NCBI GenBank assembly: GCA_028684915.1
Contig: JAQUEZ010000119.1
Location: 1 to 17,753, forward strand
Source: Desulfobulbus sp.
Lineage (GTDB): Bacteria > Desulfobacterota > Desulfobulbia > Desulfobulbales > Desulfobulbaceae
DNA: 17,753 bases
Direction of reading: 5' to 3'
Shown piece by piece: positions 8,288 through 15,002 of this stretch. Numbering within the stretch: position 1 is the stretch's first letter; every line of letters begins with the position of its first letter. Under the pieces are notes generated by a model, which saw only the letters and a list, made by a program, of their open reading frames with translations, ran no database searches and had not been told where the DNA came from. Both the position numbers and the translations under genes were made by a program.

Positions 8288-9073
8288 ATGAAGCGGCGCG
8301 CCAAAAATATTTTAGCGGCTAAAGTCATTTCTATTTTTTTGATAACATCAATTGTAAACCCATTATTTCTAATTGCCGGTGGAATACCGGTATTTGACGG
8401 TCTAAATGTTGTACAAACGACCATAAGTGCGCTTGAAGATGTCGCTGCTGTTCAAAAGCAGATTCAGCAATATCAGACTCAATTGCAACAATATCAAAAC
8501 ATGTTGCAAAATACCTTAACCCCATCAAATTATATTTGGGATCAAGCAAAACAAACAATATCTAGTTTGTTGTCAGCACAAGATACCCTTTCATATTACA
8601 AGCAACAAGTTGGGAGTATCAGCCAATACCTGGATCAATATAAGGATTTGAATTACTATTTAAACAGTTCATATTTCAGTTCTCAGGGAGGAGATGCTTC
8701 TGGCAGACAAGCTATCTTGACAGCAAACAGCAATGCTTATGAAGCAAGGAAAAAAGCAAACGATGCTGTTCTAATGAATGTTGATAAACAACAGGCAGCA
8801 TTGATTGATGATGCGTCAACTCTTCAACAGTTGCAGCAACAGGCATCAGGGGCACAAGGGCAACTTCAAGCCATCCAAGCAGCGAATCAATTTGCCAGTG
8901 CCCAGAATAACCAATTATTGCAAATTAGAAGTATTCTTATAGCTCAACAGAATGCAGAAGCTACTCGGCAACAAGCTATTGTCGATAAAGAGGCCCAACA
9001 GGCTGCTGCTGCTCAACAAATTAGAGATCAAGCAAATATTACGCAATCAACCCCAACAACATGGGCTTACTAA
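8288..9073 (+). CDS. trbJ: Conjugal transfer protein TrbJ (VirB5 family)
   Basis: TrbJ is the secreted VirB5-type minor pilus component, thought to sit at the pilus tip and help target recognition. The 261-residue product starts at 8288 after a strong CGGAGG site. It has a signal-like N-terminus (hydrophobic residues 10-31, VISIFLITSIVNPLFLIAGG). After the conserved GIPVFDGLNVVQTTISALED segment comes a long helical, glutamine-rich coiled-coil (about residues 55-80, QKQIQQYQTQLQQYQNMLQN) and a second helical bundle (about 150-255). The length is close to RP4 TrbJ (about 258 residues). It is followed by the TrbK-like lipoprotein gene, as in RP4. Confidence 0.93.
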   Translation: MKRRAKNILAAKVISIFLITSIVNPLFLIAGGIPVFDGLNVVQTTISALEDVAAVQKQIQQYQTQLQQYQNMLQNTLTPSNYIWDQAKQTISSLLSAQDTLSYYKQQVGSISQYLDQYKDLNYYLNSSYFSSQGGDASGRQAILTANSNAYEARKKANDAVLMNVDKQQAALIDDASTLQQLQQQASGAQGQLQAIQAANQFASAQNNQLLQIRSILIAQQNAEATRQQAIVDKEAQQAAAAQQIRDQANITQSTPTTWAY

Positions 9074-9088
9074 AAAGGAGATTTTTTA

Positions 9089-9286
9089 ATGAAAAAAATT
9101 TCTATTGTTATGATCGTAATATTTTTTTTCATGAATGTTTCTGGGTGCAAAAATGAGCAGGCTTCAGAAAAGAAAAGCTCATGTATTGAAAATCCAATGA
9201 CCGATGGTTGCCAGAGGTCAAATGGGAATGTTGTTTCATCGTCTCCGCAAACCTGGGATATGAACGATAAATCAACAACAAAGTGA
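9089..9286 (+). CDS. trbK: Entry-exclusion lipoprotein TrbK-like
   Basis: This is a 65-residue predicted lipoprotein with signal sequence and lipobox NVSGC (residues 16-20). The mature peptide of about 46 residues contains two further Cys (SSCIENPMTDGCQ). The size, lipobox and position between trbJ and trbL match RP4 TrbK, the exclusion protein that blocks entry of a second copy of the plasmid into a cell. The ribosome-binding site AAAAAGGAG lies nine bases before the ATG. Sequence conservation in this family is low, so the name rests on position and lipoprotein character. The stop overlaps a possible GTG start of trbL. Confidence 0.8.
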   Translation: MKKISIVMIVIFFFMNVSGCKNEQASEKKSSCIENPMTDGCQRSNGNVVSSSPQTWDMNDKSTTK

Positions 9287-9297
9287 ATGATAAAACA

Positions 9298-10731
9298 ATG
9301 AAATTCAAATCATATCTTAACACCAAAAAATATTTTATTATCCTGTCGGCAATTTTGTGCACTGTTTGCGCTAGCCCCGTCTTTGCTGCTCCTATGAACA
9401 CAAATGTCCTGGATTTGGTTTTGTCAAAATATAAGGTCGCTGCATCTGCCTGGGGATCGGTGATGGTAAATTACGCCTCCTGGCTCTTCTGGGGATTGGT
9501 GCTCATAAGTATGGTTTGGACTTATGGGATGATGGCCTTGCGTAAACAAGATATTCAAGAATTTTTAGCTGAAACGATTAGATTTTTTGCAACAACAGGT
9601 TTTTTCTATTGGATATTAATTAATGCTCCGGCTATTGGTGACGCTATTATCAAATCCATGTGGGATATAGGTGCTCATGCTGTAGGTTCATCAACTGGTT
9701 TTACTCCAGGGGGAATTTTAGATATTGGATTCAAGATTTTTTTCAAGGTTTTGGACGAATCCTCATTATGGGAGCCTGTTGATACCGCTGTTGGTATCAT
9801 TATTGCCTTAATCATTCTTTGCGTACTCACCGTAATTGGTGTGAATTTGTTATTACTCTTCGTTTCGTCGTGGATTCTCGTCTACGGTGGAATATTTTTT
9901 CTCGGGTTCGGTGGATCGCGATGGACATCGGACATGGCAATCAATTTTTATAAAACAGTACTTTCGGTTGGTGCCCAACTTATGGCTATGTTGCTATTGA
10001 TCGGCATTGGTAAGACGTTTGTCGATCAATATTATGCTAACATGAGTTCTGCTTCGAATATTAAAGAGTTGGGGGTCATGCTGGTTGTATCAGTTGTGCT
10101 GTTAGTTTTGACCAACAAAATTCCGCCGTTGATCGGTGGAATTGTAGGTCTGATGCATGGAGTCGGGACCATTGGTAATTATGGGGCTGGTGCCGCTATG
10201 GGTGCTGCCGGTGCCGCCGCTGCTGTTGCTGGTGCAGGGGCTGCTATGGCTTTAGCAGGCGCTTCTAATATCGCTGGTGGGGCGTCAGCAGTTAAATCTG
10301 CTTTTCAGTCGGCGCAACAACACATGTCCGAAGGTTCCGGGGCGTTTGGTGACGGAGGTAGCGGTTCGGCCGCTGGTGGTTCCGGCAGTGGTGGCAATGG
10401 CTCTGGTGGCTTTTCTTCGGTAATGGGCACAGCGGGTCGTTTTGCGACCGATTTTGGCTCTAATCTTATGCAGGGCGCCGGGCAAGTGGTAAAGGATAAG
10501 GCGGCTACGGTTATGGATAAAGCTAAAGAGGAAGTTGGGGGCACCCTGGGTGGTCAGGTTGCATCGGAAATTCAAAATCCAGGATCGACCGCTCAAGCTC
10601 GACAAGATAGGCAAGATGTTCAGAAAGCTGAAGATCTTCGAGGATCAATGCGAGGCCAAGATGCTCGTGATTTTATTGCCTCTACGCAGAACACTGAGAA
10701 TTTTGACGGTGATAATTTATCTGGCTCATGA
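9298..10731 (+). CDS. trbL: Conjugal transfer protein TrbL (VirB6 family)
   Basis: TrbL is the polytopic VirB6-type inner-membrane channel component. I prefer the ATG at 9298, which gives 477 residues beginning MKFKSYLNTKKYFIILSAIL with a signal-like segment ending FAAPM. A GTG at 9283 overlaps the trbK stop and is an alternative. Several membrane segments follow, including SWLFWGLVLISMVWTYGMMA, AVGIIIALIILCVLTVIGV and KELGVMLVVSVVLLVLTN. After about residue 297 comes an alanine/glycine-rich hydrophobic stretch, and then at about 347-375 a glycine/serine-rich low-complexity tail (GSGSAAGGSGSGGNGSGG) typical of TrbL. The C-terminus is hydrophilic and charged. No strong ribosome-binding site is visible, which suggests coupling to trbK translation. 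Confidence 0.95.
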   Translation: MKFKSYLNTKKYFIILSAILCTVCASPVFAAPMNTNVLDLVLSKYKVAASAWGSVMVNYASWLFWGLVLISMVWTYGMMALRKQDIQEFLAETIRFFATTGFFYWILINAPAIGDAIIKSMWDIGAHAVGSSTGFTPGGILDIGFKIFFKVLDESSLWEPVDTAVGIIIALIILCVLTVIGVNLLLLFVSSWILVYGGIFFLGFGGSRWTSDMAINFYKTVLSVGAQLMAMLLLIGIGKTFVDQYYANMSSASNIKELGVMLVVSVVLLVLTNKIPPLIGGIVGLMHGVGTIGNYGAGAAMGAAGAAAAVAGAGAAMALAGASNIAGGASAVKSAFQSAQQHMSEGSGAFGDGGSGSAAGGSGSGGNGSGGFSSVMGTAGRFATDFGSNLMQGAGQVVKDKAATVMDKAKEEVGGTLGGQVASEIQNPGSTAQARQDRQDVQKAEDLRGSMRGQDARDFIASTQNTENFDGDNLSGS

Positions 10732-10781
10732 AAACAATAACATTGAAGAATATATACGCATAAACGTTATGAGGTGATGAT

Positions 10782-11336
10782 ATGACAAAGGGATTAGTAT
10801 TTTCACTATTTTTATTGATTGGTTTCGCCACCATAACCTTCGGTGAAGACCTGTTAACAGGTACTCCAAAATTAGCTTGTGAAGCTATTTTATGTTTATC
10901 TTCTGGTACTCGACCAGGGGAATGTTCACCGTCTTTAAATGCCTATTTTGGAATAAATTATAAATATTGGTCTGATACCGTTCGAGCAAGAAGAAATTTT
11001 CTCTCTCAATGCCCCACAGTTTCTTCTTCAAATGACCAACAGATGTCAACTTTAATCACGGCAATTTCAAACGGTGCTGGCCGATGTGATGCTGCTTTTT
11101 TGAACCAATATTTACGCATGAATTTTTTTAAGAATGGTCCTGATGCAATTGATAACAAGTTACCCAATTATTGCAAAATTTACAGTGACCATGAATATAC
11201 GGATTATTCCAAGCCTGTATATATAGGAACGCCAGAATGTGGAGGGCATTGGGTAGATGCGCAAGATTACGAATCAGAGCTTGCAAAATATAAAGCGTCT
11301 AACCATTGCCACCCTTATATGACAAGGTGGAATTGA
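10782..11336 (+). CDS. trbM: Conjugal transfer protein TrbM
   Basis: This is a periplasmic TrbM-family protein of 184 residues; RP4 TrbM helps transfer but is not strictly needed. It has a signal peptide (about residues 1-21, LVFSLFLLIGFATITFG). The family signature LLTGTPKLACEAILCLSSGT follows, then ECSPSLNAYFGINYKYWSDT and RRNFLSQCP. There are about nine Cys residues in the mature protein, which suggests disulphide bonding in the periplasm. The ribosome-binding site GAGGTGAT is at about 10771-10778. A 50-base gap separates it from trbL, larger than elsewhere in the operon. trbN follows after two bases. Confidence 0.93.
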   Translation: MTKGLVFSLFLLIGFATITFGEDLLTGTPKLACEAILCLSSGTRPGECSPSLNAYFGINYKYWSDTVRARRNFLSQCPTVSSSNDQQMSTLITAISNGAGRCDAAFLNQYLRMNFFKNGPDAIDNKLPNYCKIYSDHEYTDYSKPVYIGTPECGGHWVDAQDYESELAKYKASNHCHPYMTRWN

Positions 11337-11338
11337 TT

Positions 11339-11953
11339 ATGATGCATGCAGATATGCCACCGGTGATGCAAGAACGTATTGTATGCGGCGTTTCAGCAGC
11401 TATAAAATATGAAATCCCGGCTAATCTTCTCCTTGCTGTTGCAGAAACAGAAGGCGGAAAACCAGGGCAATGGGTCAAGAATTCAAACGGTACTTATGAT
11501 GTTGGTTCGATGCAATTTAACACATCGTATCTACAGGAATTAGAAAAACATGGAATTTTACCCCAAGATGTTGAGCAAGCTGGGTGCTATTCTTACGATT
11601 TAGCAGCGTGGCGTTTGCGAGGCCACCTAAAACGTGATAAAGGAGATGTTTGGACCCGCGCTGCGAATTATCACTCACGCACTCCTCATTATAATTCGAT
11701 TTATCGGGACAAGTTGATTAAACGTGCTGCCAAATGGGAAGTTTGGTTGACAACGAAATTTTCTACTTTTAACCTATCAGGGACAGGTGATAAGAAAAGC
11801 CAAGATACATCGAACCCCCAACTTTATGTAGCCACACCAAACCAAGATGCGAAGCGGAGTGAAATAGTTCCACGGGAAATGCAATATCATTATTATAATC
11901 AGGCCGCAGACAAAGCCCTAGCCGCAGTTTTCGCCCCACAAAAACTGCGATAA
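11339..11953 (+). CDS. trbN: Lytic transglycosylase TrbN (VirB1-like)
   Basis: TrbN is a peptidoglycan-cleaving transglycosylase thought to open the cell wall locally for the channel. The start at 11339 is chosen because AAGGTGG at 11324-11330 precedes it; an alternative TTG at 11306 lies inside trbM. The 204-residue product contains the transglycosylase core ANLLLAVAETEGGKPGQWV, where the Glu of AETE or the next Glu is the likely catalytic acid. It also has YDVGSMQFNTSYL and DLAAWRLRGHLKRDKGDVWTRAANYHSRTPHYN. No N-terminal signal peptide is visible in either version of the start, so how it reaches the periplasm is unclear. The C-terminal 60 residues are hydrophilic and not recognisable. It follows trbM as in RP4. 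Confidence 0.9.
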   Translation: MMHADMPPVMQERIVCGVSAAIKYEIPANLLLAVAETEGGKPGQWVKNSNGTYDVGSMQFNTSYLQELEKHGILPQDVEQAGCYSYDLAAWRLRGHLKRDKGDVWTRAANYHSRTPHYNSIYRDKLIKRAAKWEVWLTTKFSTFNLSGTGDKKSQDTSNPQLYVATPNQDAKRSEIVPREMQYHYYNQAADKALAAVFAPQKLR

Positions 11954-11975
11954 TCATTACAGTTGAGTGTGAACA

Positions 11976-12431
11976 ATGGAAAAATCTCTTGTGCAGATGA
12001 CAGCCGAAATTATTCAATCTCAAATTAGCAGTAAACAAATGACAACAGATGAGATTAAAGCGGCTCTAAATGATACTTTTCATGCCTTAAAAACTCTTCA
12101 GGGGGTTGAAACAGGTACCGATGAAACTGTAACTGAAGGAACAGCGGTAGCGCCACCTATCCTTGATCCAAAGAAATCGATCCAGAAAAACAAGGTTGTT
12201 TGCCTTGAATGCGGTCAAGAATTTAAAATGCTTTCGCCAAAGCATTTGAAGTCTCACGGGCTGACAGGGAAAGAATATCGCAAAAAGTACGGTTTTTCGG
12301 CTCGGCAGCCACTTTGCGCAAAGGCTTTGTCTGAGTCGCGTTCCGCGTCCGGAAAAGAGAGGGGAATTCCTGCCAATTTGCAAAAAGCCATTGTTGCCCG
12401 AACCAAAAAACATAACAATACCGATCAATAG
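11976..12431 (+). CDS. MucR/Ros-family zinc-finger transcriptional regulator
   Basis: This 151-residue protein resembles the prokaryotic Ros/MucR C2H2 zinc-finger regulators, which bind AT-rich DNA. The segment VVCLECGQEFKMLSPKHLKSHG (residues 74-95) provides Cys76, Cys79, His90 and His94, followed by LTGKEYRKKYGFSARQPL, the usual MucR motif. The His spacing (C-x2-C-x10-H-x3-H) is slightly shifted from the C-x2-C-x9-H-x4-H I recall as typical. The first 65 residues are helical and acidic. It lies 22 bases after trbN, where RP4 carries trbO and trbP, and just before the terminators. It could regulate the trb operon or act as an AT-rich DNA silencer. The ribosome-binding site is weak. Confidence 0.85.
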   Translation: MEKSLVQMTAEIIQSQISSKQMTTDEIKAALNDTFHALKTLQGVETGTDETVTEGTAVAPPILDPKKSIQKNKVVCLECGQEFKMLSPKHLKSHGLTGKEYRKKYGFSARQPLCAKALSESRSASGKERGIPANLQKAIVARTKKHNNTDQ

Positions 12432-12451
12432 ATACCAATTTCGATACTCGT

Positions 12452-12475
12452 TCGAGCCAGTATTGCCTGGATCGA
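12452..12475 (+). terminator. Hairpin after the MucR-like gene
   Basis: Arms TCGAGCCAG and CTGGATCGA pair with one mismatch around a TATTGC loop, starting about 20 bases after the MucR-like stop codon. There is no T-run behind it, so it may be a pause or RNA-stabilising hairpin ahead of the stronger terminator at 12495-12546. Confidence 0.4.
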
Positions 12476-12494
12476 GGGACACCGATAAATATTT

Positions 12495-12546
12495 AGGTAT
12501 CAAAAAAGGCGATCCGGATTAGGTCCGAATCGCCTTTTTGATACCT
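12495..12546. terminator. Bidirectional terminator between converging units
   Basis: A long inverted repeat has outer arms AGGTATCAAAAA and TTTTTGATACCT and an inner stem GGCGAT...ATCGCC, with one bulged A, one mismatch and a five-base TTAGG loop. It carries A/T runs on both sides of the GC core, so it can terminate transcription from the trb operon (+) and from the helix-turn-helix gene (-). The outer arms GGTATCAAAA recur as inverted arms at 16266-16315. Confidence 0.85.
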
Positions 12547-12567
12547 ACCCGCTAGGTGATATTTGGG

Positions 12568-12852
12568 CTATTTCGATTCGAGTTTTTCAAGAACATTATC
12601 AATCTGTATTTTTCGTTCTTCTAACAGTTTAATAATATCTTCCCATACACCTATTGGTATTGGCCTATAATTTGCTTTATTATCCTTTGGTGCCATCCAT
12701 TGGCGTATTCTTCGAGTATCTGACAGCCCTAACGCTCTAGTTAAATCAGTTTGCCAGTGTTCCCCAAATAAAGCTATACCAGCAAGAACCAATTCTTCTG
12801 ACCCGAAATTTTGATATTTCAACATGGTGATTTTAAAAATCGAATCCTTCAT
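12568..12852 (-). CDS. Helix-turn-helix DNA-binding protein (94 aa)
   Basis: This is a small predicted transcription regulator, probably a repressor. Residues 19-54 (ELVLAGIALFGEHWQTDLTR and following) match a helix-turn-helix type common on proteobacterial plasmids and phage-like islands, with the recognition helix at DTRRIRQWMAP. A charged helix lies at the C-terminus (EDIIKLLEERKIQIDNVLEK). There is no membrane segment. The start at 12852 has only a weak ribosome-binding site; Met10 at 12825 is an alternative. It is the last gene of the leftward array, ending at the bidirectional terminator. It has its own promoter-like sequence, containing an ATATTTCTATT motif shared with the promoter of the whole array, so it is a candidate autoregulator of both. 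Confidence 0.8.
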   Translation of the reverse strand: MKDSIFKITMLKYQNFGSEELVLAGIALFGEHWQTDLTRALGLSDTRRIRQWMAPKDNKANYRPIPIGVWEDIIKLLEERKIQIDNVLEKLESK

Positions 12853-12874
12853 TAATCTTTTTGTCTAATAGCCA

Positions 12875-12906
12875 ATTAGGTACAAGAATATTTCTATTAT
12901 CAAATG
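12875..12906 (-). promoter_or_regulatory. Putative promoter/operator of the helix-turn-helix gene
   Basis: Read on the - strand, TTGATA (about 12898-12903) is followed after 17 bases by CCTAAT, about 23 bases before the start codon. The spacer contains AATAGAAATATT, whose complement AATATTTCTATT also occurs at 17683-17694 in the promoter of the small-gene array. The -35 is good and the -10 is mediocre; assignment as promoter and shared operator is inference. Confidence 0.5.
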
Positions 12907-12907
12907 C

Positions 12908-12939
12908 TGAAATAGCCCGGTAATGTCCGGGCTATTTCA
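12908..12939 (-). terminator. Hairpin after the small zinc-knuckle gene
   Basis: Perfect 13-bp arms TGAAATAGCCCGG and CCGGGCTATTTCA surround a six-base loop. It starts 18 bases downstream of the stop codon of the leftward gene ending at 12958. The T-rich ends of the stem resemble a factor-independent terminator, although the T-run is short. It separates that gene from the helix-turn-helix gene, which then needs its own promoter. Confidence 0.7.
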
Positions 12940-12957
12940 TTCAATTAAGTGTGCCTG

Positions 12958-13125
12958 TTACTCTTTGTTTGGTACTTTTGCTTTAGAATTATTGCGAGAA
13001 GAGTTATCCTTTTCCCATAGACATGATTTTGGATTGTTTTCCAATTGAGCTATACACTCTGAGCATAAAGATTCATCAGGTTCCGCAAAATTTTCTCCAC
13101 AACTAGCGCATAGATTTTTTCTCAT
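12958..13125 (-). CDS. Small zinc-knuckle protein (55 aa)
   Basis: This is a 55-residue gene. The protein opens with MRKNLCASCGENFAEPDESL and continues with CSECIAQLE, giving two CxxC pairs (Cys6/Cys9 and Cys21/Cys24) spaced like a zinc ribbon. The tail is hydrophilic (DNSSRNNSKAKVPNKE). The ATG is preceded by AGGGGG at a good distance, and the stop is followed by a strong hairpin, so this looks like a complete unit. I cannot assign a function; zinc-ribbon proteins of this size on mobile elements are often nucleic-acid or protein binding. Confidence 0.75.
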   Translation of the reverse strand: MRKNLCASCGENFAEPDESLCSECIAQLENNPKSCLWEKDNSSRNNSKAKVPNKE

Positions 13126-13185
13126 AATCGCCCCCTGAGGCTGATATCTAGCCGGTCCTTATGACCATGCCTTATGATTTTTTAA

Positions 13186-13205
13186 TGTACCTCTTTTTAG
13201 GTACA
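13186..13205. terminator. Short hairpin TGTACCT/AGGTACA
   Basis: A 7-bp perfect inverted repeat with a CTTTTT loop lies about ten bases downstream of the GNAT-like gene (leftward). It may act as a weak terminator. TTAGGTACAA also occurs at 12877-12886, so the half-site could instead be a protein-binding motif. Confidence 0.4.
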
Positions 13206-13215
13206 AAAGCAAGAG

Positions 13216-14010
13216 CTAATTTTTCCGTTCGAAGTGTGCGCCGAAGCCGCCGAAGAGTATTTTTAACGCCCATAGAATAGGTCGAGCTTCAGCCAGTCGT
13301 TTTTCTCCAGCCAATTCTTTGATTGCGCGATTTCTGCATCCCACGTCAGATAACGCCATGTCCCTGGCATTCATCGTATCAACAAGAAAATTCATCAGAT
13401 GGTGTTCTGTGATGTTTGCCTTCCACGACTCCACCTGATGTAATTCACTGGCCAACATGGGCCGTGATTGCCCCGCTATGCGATCCGGACCCGTATAATC
13501 GAACTCCAAGCCAAACTGTTCGTAAAATCGATTTCGACGCTCCTTGTTCTCGCCGTGAGCTTGCCCCTCAAGAAGCCTAACGGTATTGACGGTTGCATCT
13601 GGCCACTGCTGCACCCATTGAACAATTTCATTCATAAAGTAGGTGCCGATTCGGCAACTATCCAAATTTGGCAGATCCAGAAATATTGCTCCACTAGAGG
13701 CGGGGGATGTTGAAGATAAGGAAACGGAATTTAGCCTGCGGGAATACCCCCCCTGAAAACACCCCCCTTTCTCGGTTCGAGAACGGCGATCCGGGCCTAT
13801 TCGTTGATATGAAATACTAATCGCCGCGTTATTGATCGAACCACTTCCCTTTGAGTCGTCCGTGAAATATGTCGTTGTCTCTTCAATCAGTAGCCACGCA
13901 ATCGGGGGACCGGTGAGGGGCTGGCCCAGGCGTTTAATCTCAAGTATTCTGATGCGCGGTTTAATGGGTTTAGATTGGCCATAAGACCATGTTTCAAGCG
14001 ATGGGATCAT
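13216..14010 (-). CDS. GNAT-like acetyltransferase-fold protein (264 aa)
   Basis: The central part resembles the GNAT fold. SSGAIFLDLPNLDSCRIGTY (about residues 105-124) corresponds to the strand and CoA-loop region, and NKERRNRFYEQFGLEF (155-170) matches motif B, where FYE..G is typical. The CoA loop is degenerate compared with Q/R-x-x-G-x-G/A. The N-terminal 100 residues are beta-rich and the C-terminal 80 are helical and basic. I recall related proteins on proteobacterial genomic islands and plasmids, with no known substrate. The gene is by far the largest on this strand. Two G-runs of six and seven (codons 81-88) could cause slippage or sequencing errors, but the frame through them reads sensibly. 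The ribosome-binding site is poor, and the start follows the upstream stop by 18 bases. Confidence 0.75.
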   Translation of the reverse strand: MIPSLETWSYGQSKPIKPRIRILEIKRLGQPLTGPPIAWLLIEETTTYFTDDSKGSGSINNAAISISYQRIGPDRRSRTEKGGCFQGGYSRRLNSVSLSSTSPASSGAIFLDLPNLDSCRIGTYFMNEIVQWVQQWPDATVNTVRLLEGQAHGENKERRNRFYEQFGLEFDYTGPDRIAGQSRPMLASELHQVESWKANITEHHLMNFLVDTMNARDMALSDVGCRNRAIKELAGEKRLAEARPILWALKILFGGFGAHFERKN

Positions 14011-14028
14011 TTTCTTTTCGATTGAATT

Positions 14029-14205
14029 TTATTCGAATTTAACAGGTTTTAAACCTCGTCTTTTTCTTTTGGCGTTCCATTCCCTTGGGGTAAGAAATAG
14101 AACCAAATCATTTTCATTTGAAAATTCGCAGTTAGGAGCGAAAGGACCAGAAAAAAGGCTTAAATCCATACGGAAGACTCCGTAAAGAATTTTTTTCGAT
14201 TTCAA
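14029..14205 (-). CDS. Small hypothetical protein with TTG start (58 aa)
   Basis: This short gene is supported by a very strong ribosome-binding site, GAGGAGG, five bases before a TTG at 14205; a GTG at 14208 is too close to it. The product (MKSKKILYGVFRMDLSLFSG...) has the middle segment ENDLVLFLTPREWNAKRKRR and a basic C-terminus, with no membrane segment. It follows a GC-rich pair of hairpins and is followed after 18 bases by the GNAT-like gene, which it probably accompanies in one transcript. The function is unknown. The unusual start codon makes the call tentative. Confidence 0.6.
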   Translation of the reverse strand: MKSKKILYGVFRMDLSLFSGPFAPNCEFSNENDLVLFLTPREWNAKRKRRGLKPVKFE

Positions 14206-14226
14206 CACTCCCTCCTCGGTGTTATT

Positions 14227-14259
14227 CCACCTCAGTCGGTGGCCGGGGTCTCCCCCGGC
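14227..14259 (-). promoter_or_regulatory. Two adjacent GC-rich hairpins in a leader
   Basis: On the - strand, GCCGGGG-GAGA-CCCCGGC (7 bp with a GNRA-type loop, 14242-14259) is followed directly by CCACC-GACTGA-GGTGG (14227-14242). They lie between the stop at 14288 and the strong ribosome-binding site of the gene at 14205. The first could be a terminator without a T-run. Alternatively the pair forms a structured leader controlling the downstream gene. Confidence 0.5.
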
Positions 14260-14287
14260 TCCTGGTCCCGATAAAATTCTCAGCTTT

Positions 14288-14545
14288 TTATTGTCCCAAA
14301 ATTACCGTTTGCCCGCTGGACGATATTTGATATTTGTTTCCCTTTTGAGAAATAATACGTTCAGCGTCTGTAATTATTACTTCTCGCAGTTCAGGAGGAC
14401 ACTCTGCTGAAAGTTCTAATTCCAGACTCTTAAACGGCAAAAAAGCAACTCGCTTATAATCACCATTCTGTTCAACAAATCTGTCGGCATACACTATGCC
14501 ACAAGGATACACCCCGGAAAAAAGCCTGTTTGTTTTGGTTGCCAT
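14288..14545 (-). CDS. Conserved-looking plasmid hypothetical protein (85 aa)
   Basis: The product begins MATKTNRLFSGVYPCGIVYA and contains YKRVAFLPFKSLELELSAEC, ITDAERIISQKGNKYQIS and the ending SSSGQTVILGQ. I recall proteins of this layout as hypothetical genes on conjugative plasmids and islands but know no function. It is soluble, mixed alpha/beta, without signal or membrane segments. The ribosome-binding site GAGAGGCGGG precedes the ATG. A perfect ATAACA-GTT-TGTTAT inverted repeat lies about 50 bases upstream, so it may start a separate transcript or be individually regulated. Confidence 0.75.
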   Translation of the reverse strand: MATKTNRLFSGVYPCGIVYADRFVEQNGDYKRVAFLPFKSLELELSAECPPELREVIITDAERIISQKGNKYQISSSGQTVILGQ

Positions 14546-14593
14546 TCCCGCCTCTCAAGTTGAATTAATTTGCTCAATCAATCTAAGAGAACA

Positions 14594-14608
14594 ATAACAG
14601 TTTGTTAT
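14594..14608. promoter_or_regulatory. Operator-like inverted repeat ATAACA-GTT-TGTTAT
   Basis: A perfect 6-bp inverted repeat with a 3-bp spacer lies between the ribbon-helix-helix-like gene and the gene starting at 14545. Size and symmetry fit a dimeric regulator. The neighbouring ribbon-helix-helix-like protein is a possible ligand, by inference only. Confidence 0.35.
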
Positions 14609-14615
14609 CCCAAAG

Positions 14616-14792
14616 TCAACTTTTTTTGCCTTCTTTTTTGATTAAAAATTCCAAAAAATCAGCTTGTTGCATTTTGTTTTCCTCGGCCAAACCCAGGAAC
14701 AACTCTTTTGTCTCGGGTGTAACTCGGCAATTAATTCTTACGGTCCTGCCGCCCTTGTGTGGCGTGATTCCTCTTTTTCCTTTGGTGTCCAT
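14616..14792 (-). CDS. Ribbon-helix-helix-like DNA-binding protein (58 aa)
   Basis: The start at 14792 is chosen because it follows the upstream stop by seven bases with AGGA just before it; an in-frame start at 14831 would lie inside that gene. The protein has a basic N-terminus (MDTKGKRGITPHKGGR) and then RTVRINCRVTPETKELFLGL. That stretch reads as the beta strand and first helix of a CopG/Arc-type fold, and the second helix is MQQADFLEFLIKKE. Such proteins act as plasmid repressors or relaxosome accessory proteins. No relaxase is nearby in the window. It could bind the inverted repeat at 14594-14608 just downstream. Confidence 0.7.
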   Translation of the reverse strand: MDTKGKRGITPHKGGRTVRINCRVTPETKELFLGLAEENKMQQADFLEFLIKKEGKKS

Positions 14793-14799
14793 CGCAGTC

Positions 14800-14979
14800 C
14801 TATGCGGTAAGCTCATCGTCAATACAGTCACGAGCTGGTTCAGGTTCTAGTTGTGGGAAAAAATAAATAGTTCCCTTAATTTCAATCACCTTCAAAGTGA
14901 TGCTTTGGTTTTTAGTAATTTCGTTTAATTGTTCGCATAGCTTTTTTAATTGTTCTTCATCCTGCTGATTGTTTGCCAT
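14800..14979 (-). CDS. Small acidic hypothetical protein (59 aa)
   Basis: The ATG at 14979 lies just after a copy of the repeated junction element, whose CGAGGAAA serves as the ribosome-binding site. The product starts MANNQQDEEQLKKLCEQLNE, likely a helix. It continues with a strand-like segment ITLKVIEIKGTIYFFPQLEP and ends RDCIDDELTA. It has no membrane segment and no family I recognise. The spacing to both neighbours (about 20 and 7 bases) fits an operon gene. Confidence 0.65.
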   Translation of the reverse strand: MANNQQDEEQLKKLCEQLNEITKNQSITLKVIEIKGTIYFFPQLEPEPARDCIDDELTA

Positions 14980-14984
14980 GCTTT

Positions 14985-15002
14985 CCTCGGTTATTTTGAT
15001 TC
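14985..15002 (-). repeat. Junction element copy 1
   Basis: On this strand it reads GAATCAAAATAACCGAGG. It starts on the last codon of the 134-residue gene (its TGA overlaps the element) and ends in the ribosome-binding site of the gene at 14979. It matches 17 of 18 bases with the copy at 15418-15435. Confidence 0.7.

Noticed and set aside
8328..8345. TTTCTATTTTTTTGATAA similar to the array operator
   Set aside because: It lies within the trbJ signal-sequence codons and lacks the palindromic arm; probably coincidence in AT-rich coding DNA.
10285..10614. - strand frames opposite the TrbL tail
   Set aside because: They are artefacts of the repetitive Gly/Ser/Ala codons; the proteins are low-complexity Pro/Ser/Arg.
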